The notes: generated by a model from the sequence alone, not told the origin. A DNA stretch of 64,000 nucleotides from Rhizopus arrhizus (GCA_024220505.1 JAKZZE010000014.1:1116001-1180000), one strand, 5' to 3'. Shown: positions 1 through 11,687, counted from the first letter of the stretch. Numbers and translations are program-made.

Positions 1-705
1 AAATCTGGGTTTGATTTCGGTGTTGTCTCGGCGGAGCTTCAGCAGCATTGATCATTGTTCAAAGCTTAAATCATCCTTCCTTTGATTTACCATTTTTATT
101 CTAGTATTTCCCTGATCGTGTTTGACGCTATTTTAGTTACTTGATTTAACTTTTGATCTAAATTAGTTTACCTTCTTAATTTTCTCAATTGCATCATTCC
201 CTCCACTTGTTTAAAAGATTTGATATCAGGATAACCCTTAGTTTAACTTCGAAAAGATATAAATATTGTTATAAAGTGAATCAATAAACAGGGGGTAATC
301 GAATTCTTTTTTCCGGATAATATTGTCTTGGTTTAAAGACAAGGTTTTGTTATTACTGTTTTCTTATTTGGTTCGAGTTTTTCTTTTCTATTAAAGAACA
401 TTGTCGTGTTTGGTCATTAATGATGTCTTTATTTATTATTTTATGATTGATCTCAGTCAAGCCTACGTCAGACTATATAATTAATAGTCAGACAATATAA
501 TCCAGGGTTCATTCTAAATTATTAGTTCCCCTCCTTTTTCTTACTTAATAAATAGTAGTTGTTAGCTATTGACTTCTTACTGTTTTTCATATTATAAGTA
601 CCAAACATCTCAAACATTTCAGTCTATTATTCGCAAGTCCTTCAAAACAACTAGTTTAACACTACCGCGTAATCTCATTTTCGCTTTTCGCTCACTTTTT
701 ATCCT
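1..705. other. AT-rich flank of the LINE, no gene seen
   Basis: I see no convincing coding region here. The stretch is AT-rich with TATA-like runs; the motif GTCAGAC followed or spaced by ATATAAT occurs twice near 467-500. It lies directly upstream of LINE ORF1 and may be its 5' UTR or promoter, or another LTR fragment. No second boundary or target duplication is recognisable inside the window. Confidence 0.4.
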
Positions 706-1415
706 TTGTACAACCGGATAAAAGTATTCCCGATCACGTGTCCTAAAAGTATTAGAGTTAGTAACCTACCAGACAACATAAACATCATTCATAGCCCAAC
801 AAGCAAAGCACCAAGCAGCTCAAACGCAACTCAACCAAAACTTTCCGCAGAAAGAAGCACCATCTCGACATCTCAAGATCTTGAAATTATTAATTCCGAG
901 AAATTAGCAGCTCCATCTACAAAGCAACAAGTTAGCACATCAACTGCTATTGTACAATCATACAGTACCTCTTCAGCTGTCGAAACCCCAAGCAAACGCC
1001 TGTTTTCCGACCGTACACCACCTCTTCTACCTGTTGATTCCGTCTTTCGACCCTCATCAGGAATTAACAAAAAGAATAAACAAATGGCACCAAACAAGAA
1101 CGCCATTACAGCTCTACCTGAACACAATTTCAACATTCCCAGCAACATGAACTTTGGAATCACTATGCTTCCTCATGTGGCAACACATGCAGCTGTAAAG
1201 AGCACTGAAAATTTTTCCCTCTCTGTTGAACCTGCACAGCCACAGGCTGAAGAAACACATGCACCACCACCTAATTGGGTTTCCACAATTTTGGATAGGT
1301 TCCGCCAGTATGACGATCGCCTATCCCAATTAGAACATTTGGTGGCAGAAAACCAGCGCTTGCGTGCTGAATTGAACTCTGCCAATATCAGAATTCAAGA
1401 ACTGGAGAAACAATC
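706..1415 (+). pseudogene. LINE ORF1, N-terminal part (interrupted)
   Basis: The frame is open from an ATG at 706. It encodes about 235 residues rich in Ser, Thr and Pro, then a short coiled-coil-like segment (LSQLEHLVAENQRL and following heptads). This layout, a low-complexity head followed by a coiled coil, fits ORF1 of fungal LINEs. The frame is cut after codon CAA of CAATC (1411-1415), which is duplicated at 4232-4236 on the far side of LTR X. From 4237 the same frame continues for 24 bases before gypsy-2. The open frame that appears to run on to 1482 is read-through into the LTR. Assignment to a LINE rests on order and context; no enzymatic motif is present. Confidence 0.5.
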
Positions 1416-1543
1416 TGTTATAGGTAGACATAATAAAATAATAAATTATGCTATAAACCAAACATCTCCAACACTAGCATAGTTAAACCATAAAGATCTG
1501 ACGATGAATTATATCATAAAGAGTAATAAATGTCTTGCATGTA

Positions 1544-3191
1544 CACTAGGTGAAAAAATAGGGACAACCTTTTCGAAAATTTCATTTCATGCAGCATATA
1601 GCATTAAGAGAAGGTCGCCTCATGACGCTAGCAATATGTTAAACCGAGGTTAATGTATGAAGTATTTCATCAAAATATGATGAGCCAACTATGGAAAATG
1701 AGGGAGTAATGCATATATAATTGGCCGAATTTTAGATACTCCACAGCTCAGTTTTAGACCATATTTCGTACTCTTCTAGTTTGACCTGGAATATCAGCTA
1801 CAATTAAAATGCAAACCGATTCTAATATTAGCTATGCACGTTCCTATAATTAATAATATAAAATGAATGCTGTTTTCTTTTATTCATATATTCTTTTTTT
1901 TTCGTTATATTCTTCTTACTTCCTGCGAAATTTCTCTTACTTATGCTTCGCGCTTTACCTCAAGACACGCAAGACAGCATCAAGTCTGTACTTATGAGCA
2001 ATAGAAGCCCAAATGATATTGTTGGTAAATTTGGTATCCATCCCAAGACAGTTAGGAGATATAGAAACAAGTTATTTGGGCCAATGGTACCCGCAACACG
2101 TGGTAGACATACACTTGTGTCATCTGCTACGAAGGAATATATCATGGTATTACTGATTAAAGGAGCCCTAAAGACAGCCAAGGACGTACATCGGATGCTC
2201 ATACAACTTGGGTATTCTATGACTTACCGTTCAGTAATAAACGTCCTTGTATCAATGGATTTTTATTCTAGGCGTAAAAAGAAGCAGCCTCTTTTACCTA
2301 ATAACCACCGCAAGCAGAGGTTAGCATGGGCAAAGAAGTATCAAAACTGGTCTATACAACAGTGGCATCAAGTAGTGTTCTCCGATGAAACGAAGATCAA
2401 CATTTGGGGATCTGATGGCTGCAGATACTATTGGACCCAGCCTGGTGATGTCCTTCGTCCACACCACATAGATCTTTCAATGAAGCATGGTGGCGGCAAA
2501 TTGATCATGTGGGGATGTATAACCAGTGAGGGATCAGGATATGCGTGCCAGGTATACGATGGTACCATGGACTCCTTGGTGTACCAGCATATTCTTGGAA
2601 CAACTTACATGAAAACGCTGAAGTACTATGGTATGAACAAGCGCACCATTTACCTTCAACAAGATAACGACCCAAAGCACAAGTCCAAATCGACAATGTC
2701 ATGGCTCCAACAAAACAAGGTCCAGTACATTAACGATTGGCCACCGAACAGTCCGGATCTGAATCCTATAGAGCATATGTGGCATTTGCTGAAACTTAGG
2801 TTAAGCCTTTATGAACGAAAGGCCAGAAACATCGACGGGCTATGGGAACGAGTTGACTTTGAATGGAACAAGCTAGATAAAGATGTTTGTAGAAGTTACA
2901 CTGACAGCATGCCTGATCGCATAGCAGCGGTAATCAAATCAAAAGGGAGATTTACTCGTTATTAAATAAATACTACTCATTTTATAATATAACGATTATA
3001 AAATTATTGCGACTATTTCCTCTTTTCTTCCGCCATATGTTATCCTGATCAGTTTTATATGTGGGAAACGTAATACTCACTACCTAAGGCTACGCTCTAT
3101 AGGCATGGCTTGGATGTCGTACGGAGTGGAGGAGAAAAAAAAAAGTTAAAAATTATTTTAGGGTAGGTTGTCCCTATTTTTTCACCTAGTG
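1544..3191 (+). mobile_element. Tc1/mariner element D (1648 bp, apparently intact)
   Basis: Perfect 26-bp terminal inverted repeats start CACTAGGTG at 1544 and end CACCTAGTG at 3191. TA target duplications sit at 1542-1543 and 3192-3193. Inside is one uninterrupted transposase gene. The element sits in LTR X. Unlike elements A, B and C in this window its inverted repeats are short. Perfect repeats and an intact gene suggest recent, possibly autonomous, activity. Confidence 0.92.
1943..2965 (+). CDS. Tc1-like transposase of element D (340 aa)
   Basis: This would be a cut-and-paste DDE transposase that acts in the nucleus on its own terminal repeats and inserts at TA. The N-terminal 110 residues look like paired helix-turn-helix DNA-binding modules. 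The catalytic region shows all three acidic positions: VFSDETKINIWG (first Asp), YLQQDNDPKH (second Asp) and SPDLNPIEHMW (third residue Glu). Length 340 aa is typical for Tc1 proteins. The frame is unbroken from ATG 1943 to TAA. It is the only full-length, stop-free Tc1 transposase in the window, so it is the best candidate for an active source in its family. Confidence 0.93.
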   Translation: MLRALPQDTQDSIKSVLMSNRSPNDIVGKFGIHPKTVRRYRNKLFGPMVPATRGRHTLVSSATKEYIMVLLIKGALKTAKDVHRMLIQLGYSMTYRSVINVLVSMDFYSRRKKKQPLLPNNHRKQRLAWAKKYQNWSIQQWHQVVFSDETKINIWGSDGCRYYWTQPGDVLRPHHIDLSMKHGGGKLIMWGCITSEGSGYACQVYDGTMDSLVYQHILGTTYMKTLKYYGMNKRTIYLQQDNDPKHKSKSTMSWLQQNKVQYINDWPPNSPDLNPIEHMWHLLKLRLSLYERKARNIDGLWERVDFEWNKLDKDVCRSYTDSMPDRIAAVIKSKGRFTRY

Positions 3192-3410
3192 TATAATACC
3201 AACCTGTTATAGCATTAAGTCTTTGCATAATCTCTTTTATGATCCAATGTATTTAGTTGCATTGAGACTATGTGTGTCAGAATAGAATATTGTTTTTCTT
3301 GCATAGTAACTTTATCGATCTAAACGAATGATTGAGAAATATTCTTATCAATAATCCGATTGGTGCCTTAATGACTCCTGTTGTCTCCATTATTAGGTTT
3401 CAGTCTTTCT

Positions 3411-3834
3411 TGTTGTATCCACACAACTAGTAAAGTGAACATTCATGGATAAACGAGAGATCTCCGCAATAGCCAACTCTGCCCTGTTGTCCCTATCGGC
3501 GTTCCCACGACTATATCGGAACCTGATTATAACAACGGCAGTTCAATCCAACCTTATTCGATAATTATCGTTAGATCAATAATTTATCTACTTCATTGTC
3601 CCTTGATTCGTCAAGAAGACAGCGGCTATTGATTATCTACTATCTTTCCTTTATCTTCCCATCCTTCCCACATTATTCTTTTAACCGATCAATTGAAATA
3701 GCGGTAAAGATCCAGACATCCAAAAAGTATAAATAGCCTCAAATGTTTTTATTAATAAAGCAATATATAATCTTTAGTTTCACAACTATTGTCTTTTTTA
3801 GTTTTTGTCTCTTATTTTAATACTTGGCAAAACA
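3411..3834 (+). mobile_element. Solo LTR Y1 (424 bp)
   Basis: It starts TGTTGTATCC and ends GGCAAAACA, with the 5-bp target duplication TTTCT at 3406-3410 and 3835-3839. It is nearly identical to LTR Y2 (4766-5188) and to the truncated Y3 (20777-21101). A TATA box (AAGTATAAATAG) lies about 90 bp before the end, so the promoter reads on the plus strand. It sits inside LTR X and has no internal region. Confidence 0.9.
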
Positions 3835-4236
3835 TTTCTGTACTAATTTAGTAACCAAGTTTACTCAAACCCAATAACCATTCAGGAACAAAATACAAGT
3901 GCCGTCTTAAACAACAATTCCATGGATGTCTATTTATAAATGCAACACTAGTAGCTTAGAACAATGATTTATAATATAATTATACAAGATAAGATTCCAT
4001 GGAACAAGATATGATGGCAATGCCCCAATCCAGAATGAAACATCAAGAAAGAACCAATTGATTTAACTCAATCATCCCCATGAATTATTCTTCAAAAGAA
4101 TATAAATATCCCACCTAAATCCTCATTGAAAAAAGAATAACTTTAACTTGGATATAATCAAGAATAAAAAGTATCTCAAAGTAATTATCGTTTTGGTGCT
4201 TTTTTATTTCTTTTTATCTTCGTTTATTACACAATC

Positions 4237-4260
4237 TACAACCTCTGTGTGGAATAGGCG
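4237..4260 (+). other. 24-bp remnant of LINE ORF1 between LTR X and gypsy-2
   Basis: After the CAATC duplication the LINE frame resumes (TCT ACA ACC TCT ...) and is cut again at 4260 by the gypsy-2 LTR. The last five bases, AGGCG, would be the target duplication of gypsy-2. The matching copy on the other side is gone together with the 5' half of gypsy-2. Confidence 0.55.
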
Positions 4261-4535
4261 TGTTGTTCTCTCGATTAATAAAATTAACAAATAAATCAAA
4301 TAATCGATGAGTCTCTTGAACCTCTTTATTGAGTAAGGACGAGAGAGAGAGCCCATTCAATACAAACTACGTCTTAGAATATAACAATATGATTTAGGGT
4401 CCGAGGTAGTACGGTATAAATTGTGTGGGCTGTCTATCGTACATAGCACGAAGTGCTATATATGATATACAGTCAAATTATTAATTTTAAGTGATCTCAC
4501 ACGACATTAAGGAAATTATTAGAGTAAATACGACA
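4261..4535 (-). repeat. 3' LTR of gypsy-2 (275 bp)
   Basis: On the minus strand it starts TGTCGTATTTACTC directly after the polypurine tract and ends at 4261 with the complement of TGTTGTTCTC, giving the usual TG...CA ends. The preceding AGGCG (4256-4260) is the likely target duplication. The partner 5' LTR has been lost. Confidence 0.75.
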
Positions 4536-4644
4536 TAGCCCCCCACCAGTGTGAGATTACGGTAAAAACGTGACTTGTTTTGAAAATCGCTTTTCTTTTT
4601 TTTTTTTTTTTTTTTTGTTTTGAAGTACTTTATGAAGAGGAATT

Positions 4645-6376
4645 TCACAATTTCTTGCTGTTACGAGTAGCAGCGACTGACACATTTGGAGTGGAATGTC
4701 TGTTTTGTTTATCACGACGAGCTTTTTTGGACTGACGCGATATCGTGTGAGGATACGAACGTTTATGTTGTATCCACACAACTAGTAAAGTGAACATTCA
4801 TGGATAAACGAGAGATCTCCGCAATAGCCAACTCTGCCCTGTTGTCCCTATCGGCGTTCCCACGACTATATCGGAACCTGATTATAACAACGGCAGTTCA
4901 ATCCAACTTTATTCGATAATTATCGTTAGATCAATAATTTATCTACTTCATTGTCCCTTGATTCGTCAAGAAGACAGCGGCTATTGATTATCTACTATCT
5001 TTCCTTTATCTTCCCATCCTTCCCACATTATTCTTTTAACCGATCAATTGAAATAGCGGTAAAGATCCAGACATCCAAAAAGTATAAATAGCCTCAAATG
5101 TTTTTATTAATAAAGCAACATATAATCTTTAGTTTCACAACTATTGTCTTTTTAGTTTTTGTCTCTTATTTTAATACTTGGCAAAACAGTTTAGAATTAT
5201 GGTTGGTGGAATGTGCAGCAACACCAGCCAAGTTAGAATTATCATCATCTAGAGATACAGACTTCATCATAGTGCTAATCGTACCAGATGGGTTAGTCTT
5301 GAGGACCTCAGAAGAAGAAGGAGAGTTTGTGATTTTAACGTTTTTAGGAGGAACGTACTTTTGTCCCATGTTTTTCCAATATTTACGTAGAATGTCTGGA
5401 TCATTGAATTTATCAGCTGTTAACCATTCATCCCATTCACTGCTGTAGTTTTTCCAACGCACAAGGTACTCACGGTTTTTTGGAGGACCTCGGTGATTAA
5501 GAACTGCTTCGACTTCATAGTTTTGGATTTCATTTCCTTCATCGTCGAGTTCAATAATCTCTTCATTGGAAATTAACTTTAGCTCAGTAGTGGTATAAGA
5601 ACGAGGCATTAGGACACCAGTTTCATCACGTAAGATATAGGCATTACCTTGATTCTTACGCAGAACTGTAAATGGCCCTTCATAAGCTGGAGCAAGTTGA
5701 CCGGATTTAGTTGGAATACGAACCATGACATGAGAGCCAGGTGCATAATCAGCTAATCGGTGTGTATCATTAAATTTTGCTTGTTCAAGTTCAACTTGAG
5801 CTTTCGTTTTAGCAGTAATAGCAGGAAAAACAATATCAGTCATATAGTCGATACGTTTCATTAATTCTTCATGCGACATAGGTGGTTTACCCTTGACTTC
5901 CTTAAGCTTGTCTTTATCAGATCTAAAGCCATAAGGTTCAATCATTTTACGTGCAAACATGAGAGAGAAAGGTGTAGAGTTTAGACGCTTAGATATACGG
6001 TTATTCATTGCAAGTTGAATGGAAGGAAGGAATTCATCCCAGTCATTGCCAACACCATTAGTAAATTTAGCGAGTAATTTTTTAACAGTTTGAACAAAGC
6101 GTTCACTTAAACCATTAGCAGAAGGATGCAAAGGAGTAATAAATCGATGATCATAACCCATAGCATTAGCTAAATCTTTAGAGAGAGAATTCTTAAATTC
6201 AGTCCCATTATCGCTTTGGAGTTTTGTAGGAAAACCCATTATACAAAAGACATCGATCAGTGCACGTAAAATTGTATCTGCTTTTTTATCGGGCAAGGCA
6301 CGAAGTATACAGAACCGTGTACAGACGTCTATGATAACCATAAAATAATTATTATTAGATGTTGAAGTGGTGTGCA
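4645..6376 (-). pseudogene. gypsy-2 integrase core, chromodomain and basic tail (broken)
   Basis: The minus-strand frame from 6376 begins inside the integrase catalytic core (IIDVCTRF, then LQSDNGTEF with the second Asp, then a Glu in NGLSERF). It continues through the integrase C-terminal module (GSHVMVRIPTKSGQLAP) and a chromodomain (YEVEAVLNHRG, YLVRWKNY, WDEWL). It then reaches a Lys/Arg-rich tail cut at 5193/4765 by solo LTR Y2. Skipping the LTR and one copy of GTTTA keeps the frame open to TGA at 4645. The zinc-binding domain and the first catalytic Asp are missing because about 115 codons are absent at the Tc1-A junction. Confidence 0.85.
4766..5188 (+). mobile_element. Solo LTR Y2 (423 bp) inside gypsy-2
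   Basis: It has the same TGTTGTATCC...GGCAAAACA ends as Y1 and is flanked by the duplication GTTTA at 4761-4765 and 5189-5193. Only a handful of base differences from Y1 were seen by eye, plus one length change in a T run. The insertion is in the coding tail of gypsy-2 and the gypsy frame resumes beyond it, so it postdates gypsy-2. Confidence 0.92.
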
Positions 6377-7335
6377 TACAGTGACCCGCAAAACTGTCCC
6401 AATGTTTCGTAATTTTCTCTTCTAGGGCTTGTAGCACCATAGCTGTTAAGCTAATGTACACCTTATTGTATATCATTCGATAGCCAAAATCTTGTAATAC
6501 CAAAAAATGTAAAGCAAAAATAAATTAAAACAGCGCAGACGGAGATAGAGGGGATAGAAAACAAGCGGTGCATTGGGACAGTTTTGCGGCACTTTTGAAA
6601 AAAAAACAAAAACGATGAAATAGTGACCCACAATTTGTATAGATGTACCAAGCTTCTTACAAATGTGCATTGTATGTCTCTAAGTCGAACTTTACTCACT
6701 GCTGAAGTTTTGAACTCCTACTGATTTATTACTCGCTCATTATATCTCAACATGAAACAAGTCTCTCAAGATACAGTTGTTCAAGCAATTTCTTTACTTA
6801 AACAAAGTAAGTCGGTTCGAGAAGTGGAAAGGATTGCTAGCTTAAGTAAGAGTACTGTTGGGAGACTCCGAAAAACCCATTGCTTTGGATTTGGAAAGCC
6901 AAAAGGCGGTCGACCCAAGTTACTATCTGCGGCTGATGAACGCTATTGTGTGCGCCAAGTGACCAAAAGCCGCATATCCAGTGCAACAAAGGTGGCTAAG
7001 GAGCTAGAAAAAGACACTGGAAGAAAAGTAAGTGCGGAAAACGTGTGCGGAACGCTCCATAAGGTCGGTCTTGGTGCGATTGGGAAGCCAAAGAAGTCTT
7101 TGCTTAGTGCGAAAAACATCCGTAAGAGACTTTCATGGTGTATGGCTCACAAGGACTGGACAATAGATGACTGGAAACCCGTTGTTTGGTCAGGGGAGAC
7201 GAAAATCAATAGATTTGACTCTGGTGGACGCACATGGACTTGGATTTGATCCGGAGAAAGCCTGAAATCCCATCACGTCAAGATGACCGTTAAACACGGT
7301 GGAGGCAATATCATGCTGTAGAGTGCCATTACCTA

Positions 7336-9008
7336 CAGTGGGTGGACTAATTGTCCCAGTGTTTCAACATTTTTTACTTTGGACACTGTAACTCGACCAA
7401 TTCTTAGGCTATGTGACTAGTTTTATGCTCATTAGAAAGGTCGCACTTCGTGCTACATAATATCAAAGAACTGGCGTTCGGAGATTACACAGTCTGAGTT
7501 AATCAGCAATAGAAAAAAAACACCGCACTGGGACAATTTTTCCGCTACCTGCTTATTTTGCAATGTGTTCTAAACATCGCCTTCTTATCAATCAGAAATC
7601 ACCGGAACTAATATACAAGCCTTATCTATGATAATCTATGACTCATATCTTTAATGTAAAGTATAAATAGCTTTATGTTATTCTTTTTTTTTTACATTAT
7701 TCTTAGTCTCTTTATATACTGCACTTCTTACGACTTTGTCCCGCATCAAATGACTCCTACTATCAGCAAATCTGTTCAGAAACAAATCCAAATGCTTTTG
7801 GCTAGTAATATGACATATGAACAAGTTATGGAACGCATTCCCTGATTGAAAAAGTCAACTTTAGGTAGGTACGCGAACAAGTTTTTTCCAAACCGAATGA
7901 AGTCAGCCCCTGGTAGAAGAGCAACTATTGGTGAAACTACTAAGTCATACATCCGTAGACAAGTAATAAAGGGTGAATTCAAGACAGCCAAAACAGTACA
8001 TCAATACCTGAATGGTTTGGGATATACTATTGGTTATTCTGGAGTCTTGAAGCTTCTTAAAAGTATGAACTTCAGAGCTAAAATCAAAGCGAAGAAGCCT
8101 CTGCTCAGTAAACAGCACAAGGAACGACGTTTAGCATGGGCTATGGCCCACAAAGTCTGGACAACCGATGACTGGAGGCGTATGGTGTTTAGTGATGAGA
8201 CTAAAGTCAATGTTTTCGGATCAGACGGTTGCAAGTATTACTGGAGTCGACCAGACGATGTATTGCAGCCTCATCACTTAGACCTTACAGTTAAAGGCGG
8301 CCAAGGAAGTGTCATGGTATGGGGTTGTATTACTTATGATGACCCTGAGTATGCTTGTTGGATACATGATGGAACTATGAAAGCTGTGGATTATGTAAAT
8401 ATCTTGGAAACTACACTTATGGACAGCCTAAAGTACTATGGATACAATCCTGAGGATATCTATTTTGAACAAGATAAGGATCCCAAGCACACTTCGAAGC
8501 TTGCTAAGCAATGGTTTGTGGATAATAACTTCAAGAGTGATCATATCTTTAGCTGGACAGCCCAAATACTCGATTTAAATCCAATTGAACACGTATGGCA
8601 TCACCTTAAACTCAAGCAGAGCGTATATGACACTAAGGCTAAAGGAGTACATGAGTTATGGGAAAGAATCGAAAAAGAATGGAATACTTTTACAGTGGAT
8701 GAGTGTAGAAGATATATAGATCGCATGCCGGATCGTTGTAAAGCAGTTATTAGTGCTAAAGGGGGACATACCTGTTATTAAATAAAATTTATGTTCAAGC
8801 GGAAAAATTGTCCCAGTGCGGTGTTTTTTTTCTATCGCTGATTAACTCAGACTGTGCAATCTCCGAACAATGGCTCTTTAATATTATGTAGCACGAAGTG
8901 CGACCTTTCTAATGAGCATAAACCTAGTCACATAGCCTAAGAATTGGTCGAGTTACAGTGTCCAAAGTAAAAAATGTTGAAACACTGGGACAATTAGTCC
9001 ACCCACTG
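7336..9008 (+). mobile_element. Tc1/mariner element B, copy 1 (1673 bp)
   Basis: The ends are CAGTGGGTGG at 7336 and CCACCCACTG at 9008, with TA at 7334-7335 and 9009-9010. Inverted repeats are about 205 bp. The left and right repeats differ at a few positions, and exactly the same left/right differences recur in copy 2. It is inserted cleanly in the transposase gene of Tc1-A: removing it and one TA restores the A frame. Confidence 0.95.
7750..8781 (+). pseudogene. Transposase of Tc1-B1, one nonsense codon near the start
   Basis: From ATG 7750 the frame reads 31 residues and meets TGA at 7843-7845, then stays open to TAA at 8781 (another 311 residues). Catalytic blocks are present: VFSDETKVNVFG, YFEQDKDPKH and ILDLNPIEHVW, although the usual PAQSPDLNP is altered to TAQILDLNP. 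A start at TTG just after the stop would give a protein lacking the first helix of the DNA-binding region. Comparison with element C, which has a normal codon at this place, marks TGA as a mutation. The identical TGA is in copy 2. Confidence 0.85.
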
Positions 9009-9708
9009 TATGCTGGGGTTGGTGGGATGTGCAAAATCAATGGTAATATGGATAAAACACTGTACAAAGAGATTTTAGAGGATGAACTGGAGCGTACGAT
9101 TGAGTATGGAACCAATAAGCTAGGGCTAGAAAGACATCAGGTGATTTTCCAACACGACAATGATCCTAAACATACGTCCAAATTAGTCAAAGAATACCTT
9201 GAACAGCAATCCTACAACATCCTAGAGTGGCCAGCACAGTCCCCTGACTTAAACCCAATTGAAAATATGTGGTCATTGTTAAAGAGAAGGTTGAATGATT
9301 ATGAAACAGCACCAAAAGGCATGAATGAACTATACGAACGAGTAACTAAAGTTTGGTACGACTTAATGAAGCCGGAAGAGTGCCAAAAAGTCATAGAAAC
9401 AATGCCTAAGCGTATAAAGCAATGTATCAAGAATAAAGGACGCTGGACTGACTATTAATGTCAAATAAATAAACCATTTTTTTTTTTCAAAAGTGCCGCA
9501 AAACTGTCCCAATGCACCGCTTGTTTTCTATCCCCTCTATCTCCGTCTGCGCTGTTTTAATTTGTTTTAGTTTTACATTTTTTGGTAGTACAAGGTTTTA
9601 GCTATCGAATGATATACAATAAGGTGTACATTAGCTTAACAACTATGGTGATACAAGCCCTAGAAGAGAAAATTACGAAACATTGGGACAGTTTTGCGGG
9701 TCACTGTA

Positions 9709-9979
9709 TGTCTTTTCTTATTATTAATATCATTAGAAGTAGCGTAATTACTACGAAAGGAAGCAATTCTTTTTCCTTCATTAAGGTCTTGTTCATGTTC
9801 AACCGGCTCTTTTGGTGGGTATAACCTAGAGAGTTTATCGGGAAGGATATTATCTAATCCTCGAACATGAACTACATTAAAATTATAGTCAAGAATAACG
9901 TCAAGCCATTTAATAAGCATACTATTGGCATTCTTTTGGGAATGAATATAGCATAAGGCTTTATGGTCAGTATATAATG
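9709..9979 (-). pseudogene. gypsy-2 RNase H C-terminal fragment
   Basis: The minus strand from 9979 reads TLYTDHKALCYIH, then a block ending LPDKLSRLYPPKE. This matches the RNase H end of gypsy-1 (TIYSDHKALVYLH and LPDQLSRLYPPLE). It is cut upstream at 9980 by Tc1-C and downstream at 9708 by Tc1-A. The first acidic residues of RNase H and all of the reverse transcriptase are missing. Confidence 0.85.
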
Positions 9980-11009
9980 TACAGTGGGTGGAAAAATGGT
10001 TCCAATGTTTTCGTCTCGCAACTTTAACGCTTTATAACTTTTGAACTACAAATGGTAACGACCTATAAAAACATGCATTTTGTAGCGCTTTTGCAGCTTA
10101 TATCAGTGAGCAAACATTTTGATTGCATCGTTACACAATCGGGAATAAACTAACATTAAGTACAAAAACCAACATTGGAACCATTTTTCCACTACAACTG
10201 TAAATAAGTTTATTTGTTATTTGGTGGAATTTTCACTAGAGCTTTTTAGCTGATTATGAGTCATACCATTCCGGCTATCGCTGAAAAAGCCTACGTGACT
10301 TATAAAATTAATTTATCCCCGGTCAAAACGTTTTTTTTCCTTTTCTTTCTTTACATAACAAAGATTTGGGGGTATCGCTATACATATGGTTCGCTCTCTC
10401 CCTAAAAACAAGCAAGAAAGCATCAAATTATTGGTTTTACAAGACAAGCCATACTCAGTGATAATGGAACGTATTTCTAACTTAAAAGATTCTACTTTAA
10501 GTAGATGTGCCAACAAGCTTTCTCCTGGTAGAGTAACAGCAAACCCTGGTAGAAAGGCTGTTCTACGCGTTACCACCAAGTCTTATATACGTAAGCAGAT
10601 TGTTAATGGTACCCTCAAGGCTGCGAAGGCTGTCCATAAGTATCTAGTATGCACTGGCCACAGGATTAGCTACTCAGGTACCATTAAGGTTATGAAAAGC
10701 ATGAACTTTCATGCTAAGATAAAGGTAAAAAAGCCTTTATTGACTAAGGTTCAGAAAGCAAGACGACTAGCATGGGCGGAAGAGCATAAAAATTGGACAA
10801 GCGATGACTGGAGACGTATGGTATTCAGTGACAAAACAAAAGTCAACGTTTATGGGTCGGATGGTTGCAAATACTTTTGGAGTCGACCAGATGATAAACT
10901 TCAACCCCATCATCTCGACTTGACAGTTAAAGGAGGGGGTGTTAGCATTATGGTATGGGGTTGTATTACCTACGACGGGCCTGGTTATGCATGCTGGATT
11001 AGTGAAGGC

Positions 11010-11664
11010 TGTTAAGGATACATAAGATTATAGTCACTTTATTTTAGTAAAAGGAATCGGATATGATCCTAAATAGTATGCTGACATAACTTGGAATCAT
11101 TTATAACATTATTCCCAACACAGATCAATAGAATACTTTGATTAGATTTTTATATTAAGCTTTATTCATATTTACTTCACATAGTCAAATAAGATGACAT
11201 GGTTGTAATGTAGTTTATTAATAATATGAGCATGTTGAATAAGGAATGACGATTACTTACCGGATCATCATTAGTCATGAAAACATTTATCCTGACTGAG
11301 ATATTATTGTTAACAATGATATCCAATCACGGAACTAAGGATCTTTATATCCATTCGTACCGTCTCCTTAAATAGTTATATCTGAAACCATCCCAATAGC
11401 ATAATTGACAATACAAGCTAGGAACAGGCTAAACTAATAATTAGAAATAGTAATCATCTATTCTGTCAAATTGATTATAAATCTGTCCTAATTCTTTATC
11501 CGTATCATGTCTATAAATACTCTCACTTTTTACATGTAGAATTTATTTTTTATCTAATCATAAAATAGTTATCTTAACTTAATAAAGAGATACCAAGTTC
11601 TAACAGTATTTCTTTATCTTTGATTGCTATATTATATTTACCTAAAACTCCCCTATTCTAAACA
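11010..11664 (+). repeat. 5' LTR of gypsy-1 (655 bp)
   Basis: It starts TGTTAAGGATAC and ends CTATTCTAAACA. A TATA-like TCTATAAATACTC lies near 11510, and AATAAAG near 11580 could serve as a poly(A) signal, consistent with a U3-R-U5 layout. I saw no difference from the 3' LTR. Confidence 0.95.
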
Positions 11665-11687
11665 TTTTTTACTGTTAATTACTTGCA

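Larger units (their letters stand above)
1416..4231. mobile_element. Solo LTR X (about 737 bp without nested insertions)
   Basis: The sequence starts TGTTATAGG and ends ATTACA, and is flanked by the 5-bp duplication CAATC at 1411-1415 and 4232-4236. Removing the nested Tc1-D (with one TA) and LTR Y1 (with one TTTCT) leaves about 737 bp of non-coding, AT-rich DNA with TATA-like motifs close to its 3' end (around 4100). The same LINE reading frame lies on both sides and there is no internal coding region, so this is an LTR left by recombination between the two ends of a retrotransposon. Its parent family is not otherwise present in the window. Confidence 0.75.
6752..9458 (+). pseudogene. Transposase of Tc1-A, split by Tc1-B1 and carrying stops
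   Basis: Two pieces, 6752-7335 and 9009-9458, join in frame across the B1 insertion at a TA. The first piece carries the helix-turn-helix region and the first catalytic block (VVWSGETKINRF, where the family usually has FSDET, so the Asp appears replaced by Gly). It has stops at 7247-7249 (TGA) and 7319-7321 (TAG, at a conserved Trp). The second piece has FQHDNDPKH and SPDLNPIENMW, the second Asp and the Glu. It is a dead gene: a missing catalytic Asp, two nonsense codons and a 1.7-kb insertion. Confidence 0.9.
6379..9706 (+). mobile_element. Tc1/mariner element A with long (about 225-bp) inverted repeats
   Basis: The ends are CAGTGACCCGC at 6379 and GCGGGTCACTG at 9706, with TA at 6377-6378 and 9707-9708. 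The inverted repeats run inward to about 6605 and about 9480. Each contains the 19-bp block at 6571-6589 as an inverted copy of the outer end block. The transposase gene is disrupted by element B1. Flanks are gypsy-2 on both sides but about 115 integrase codons are missing between them. Confidence 0.9.
4261..9979 (-). mobile_element. gypsy-2: truncated minus-strand Ty3/gypsy chromovirus
   Basis: Reading on the minus strand the order is: RNase H end (9979-9709), a deletion at Tc1-A, integrase core and chromodomain (6376-5194), a basic tail interrupted by LTR Y2 and ending at a stop at 4645, a purine-rich polypurine tract (GGTGGGGGGCTA) and the 3' LTR. Gag, protease, reverse transcriptase and the 5' LTR are absent; the element stops at Tc1-C. 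Protein blocks are clearly related to gypsy-1 but diverged, so this is an older, separate family. Confidence 0.85.

Noticed and set aside
873..1385. Minus-strand open frames opposite LINE ORF1
   Set aside because: They are shadows of the plus-strand frame, with no domain or start context.
5166..5193. Last residues of the long minus-strand gypsy-2 frame
   Set aside because: They are read-through into solo LTR Y2. The real frame continues beyond the LTR at 4765.
5098..5448. Plus-strand 116-residue frame across the LTR Y2 / gypsy-2 junction
   Set aside because: It spans an insertion boundary and is opposite real gypsy-2 coding; a chance frame.
6377..6503. First residues of the gypsy-2 minus-strand frame (MVLQDFGYRM...)
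   Set aside because: They come from the inverted repeat of Tc1-A, not from the integrase.
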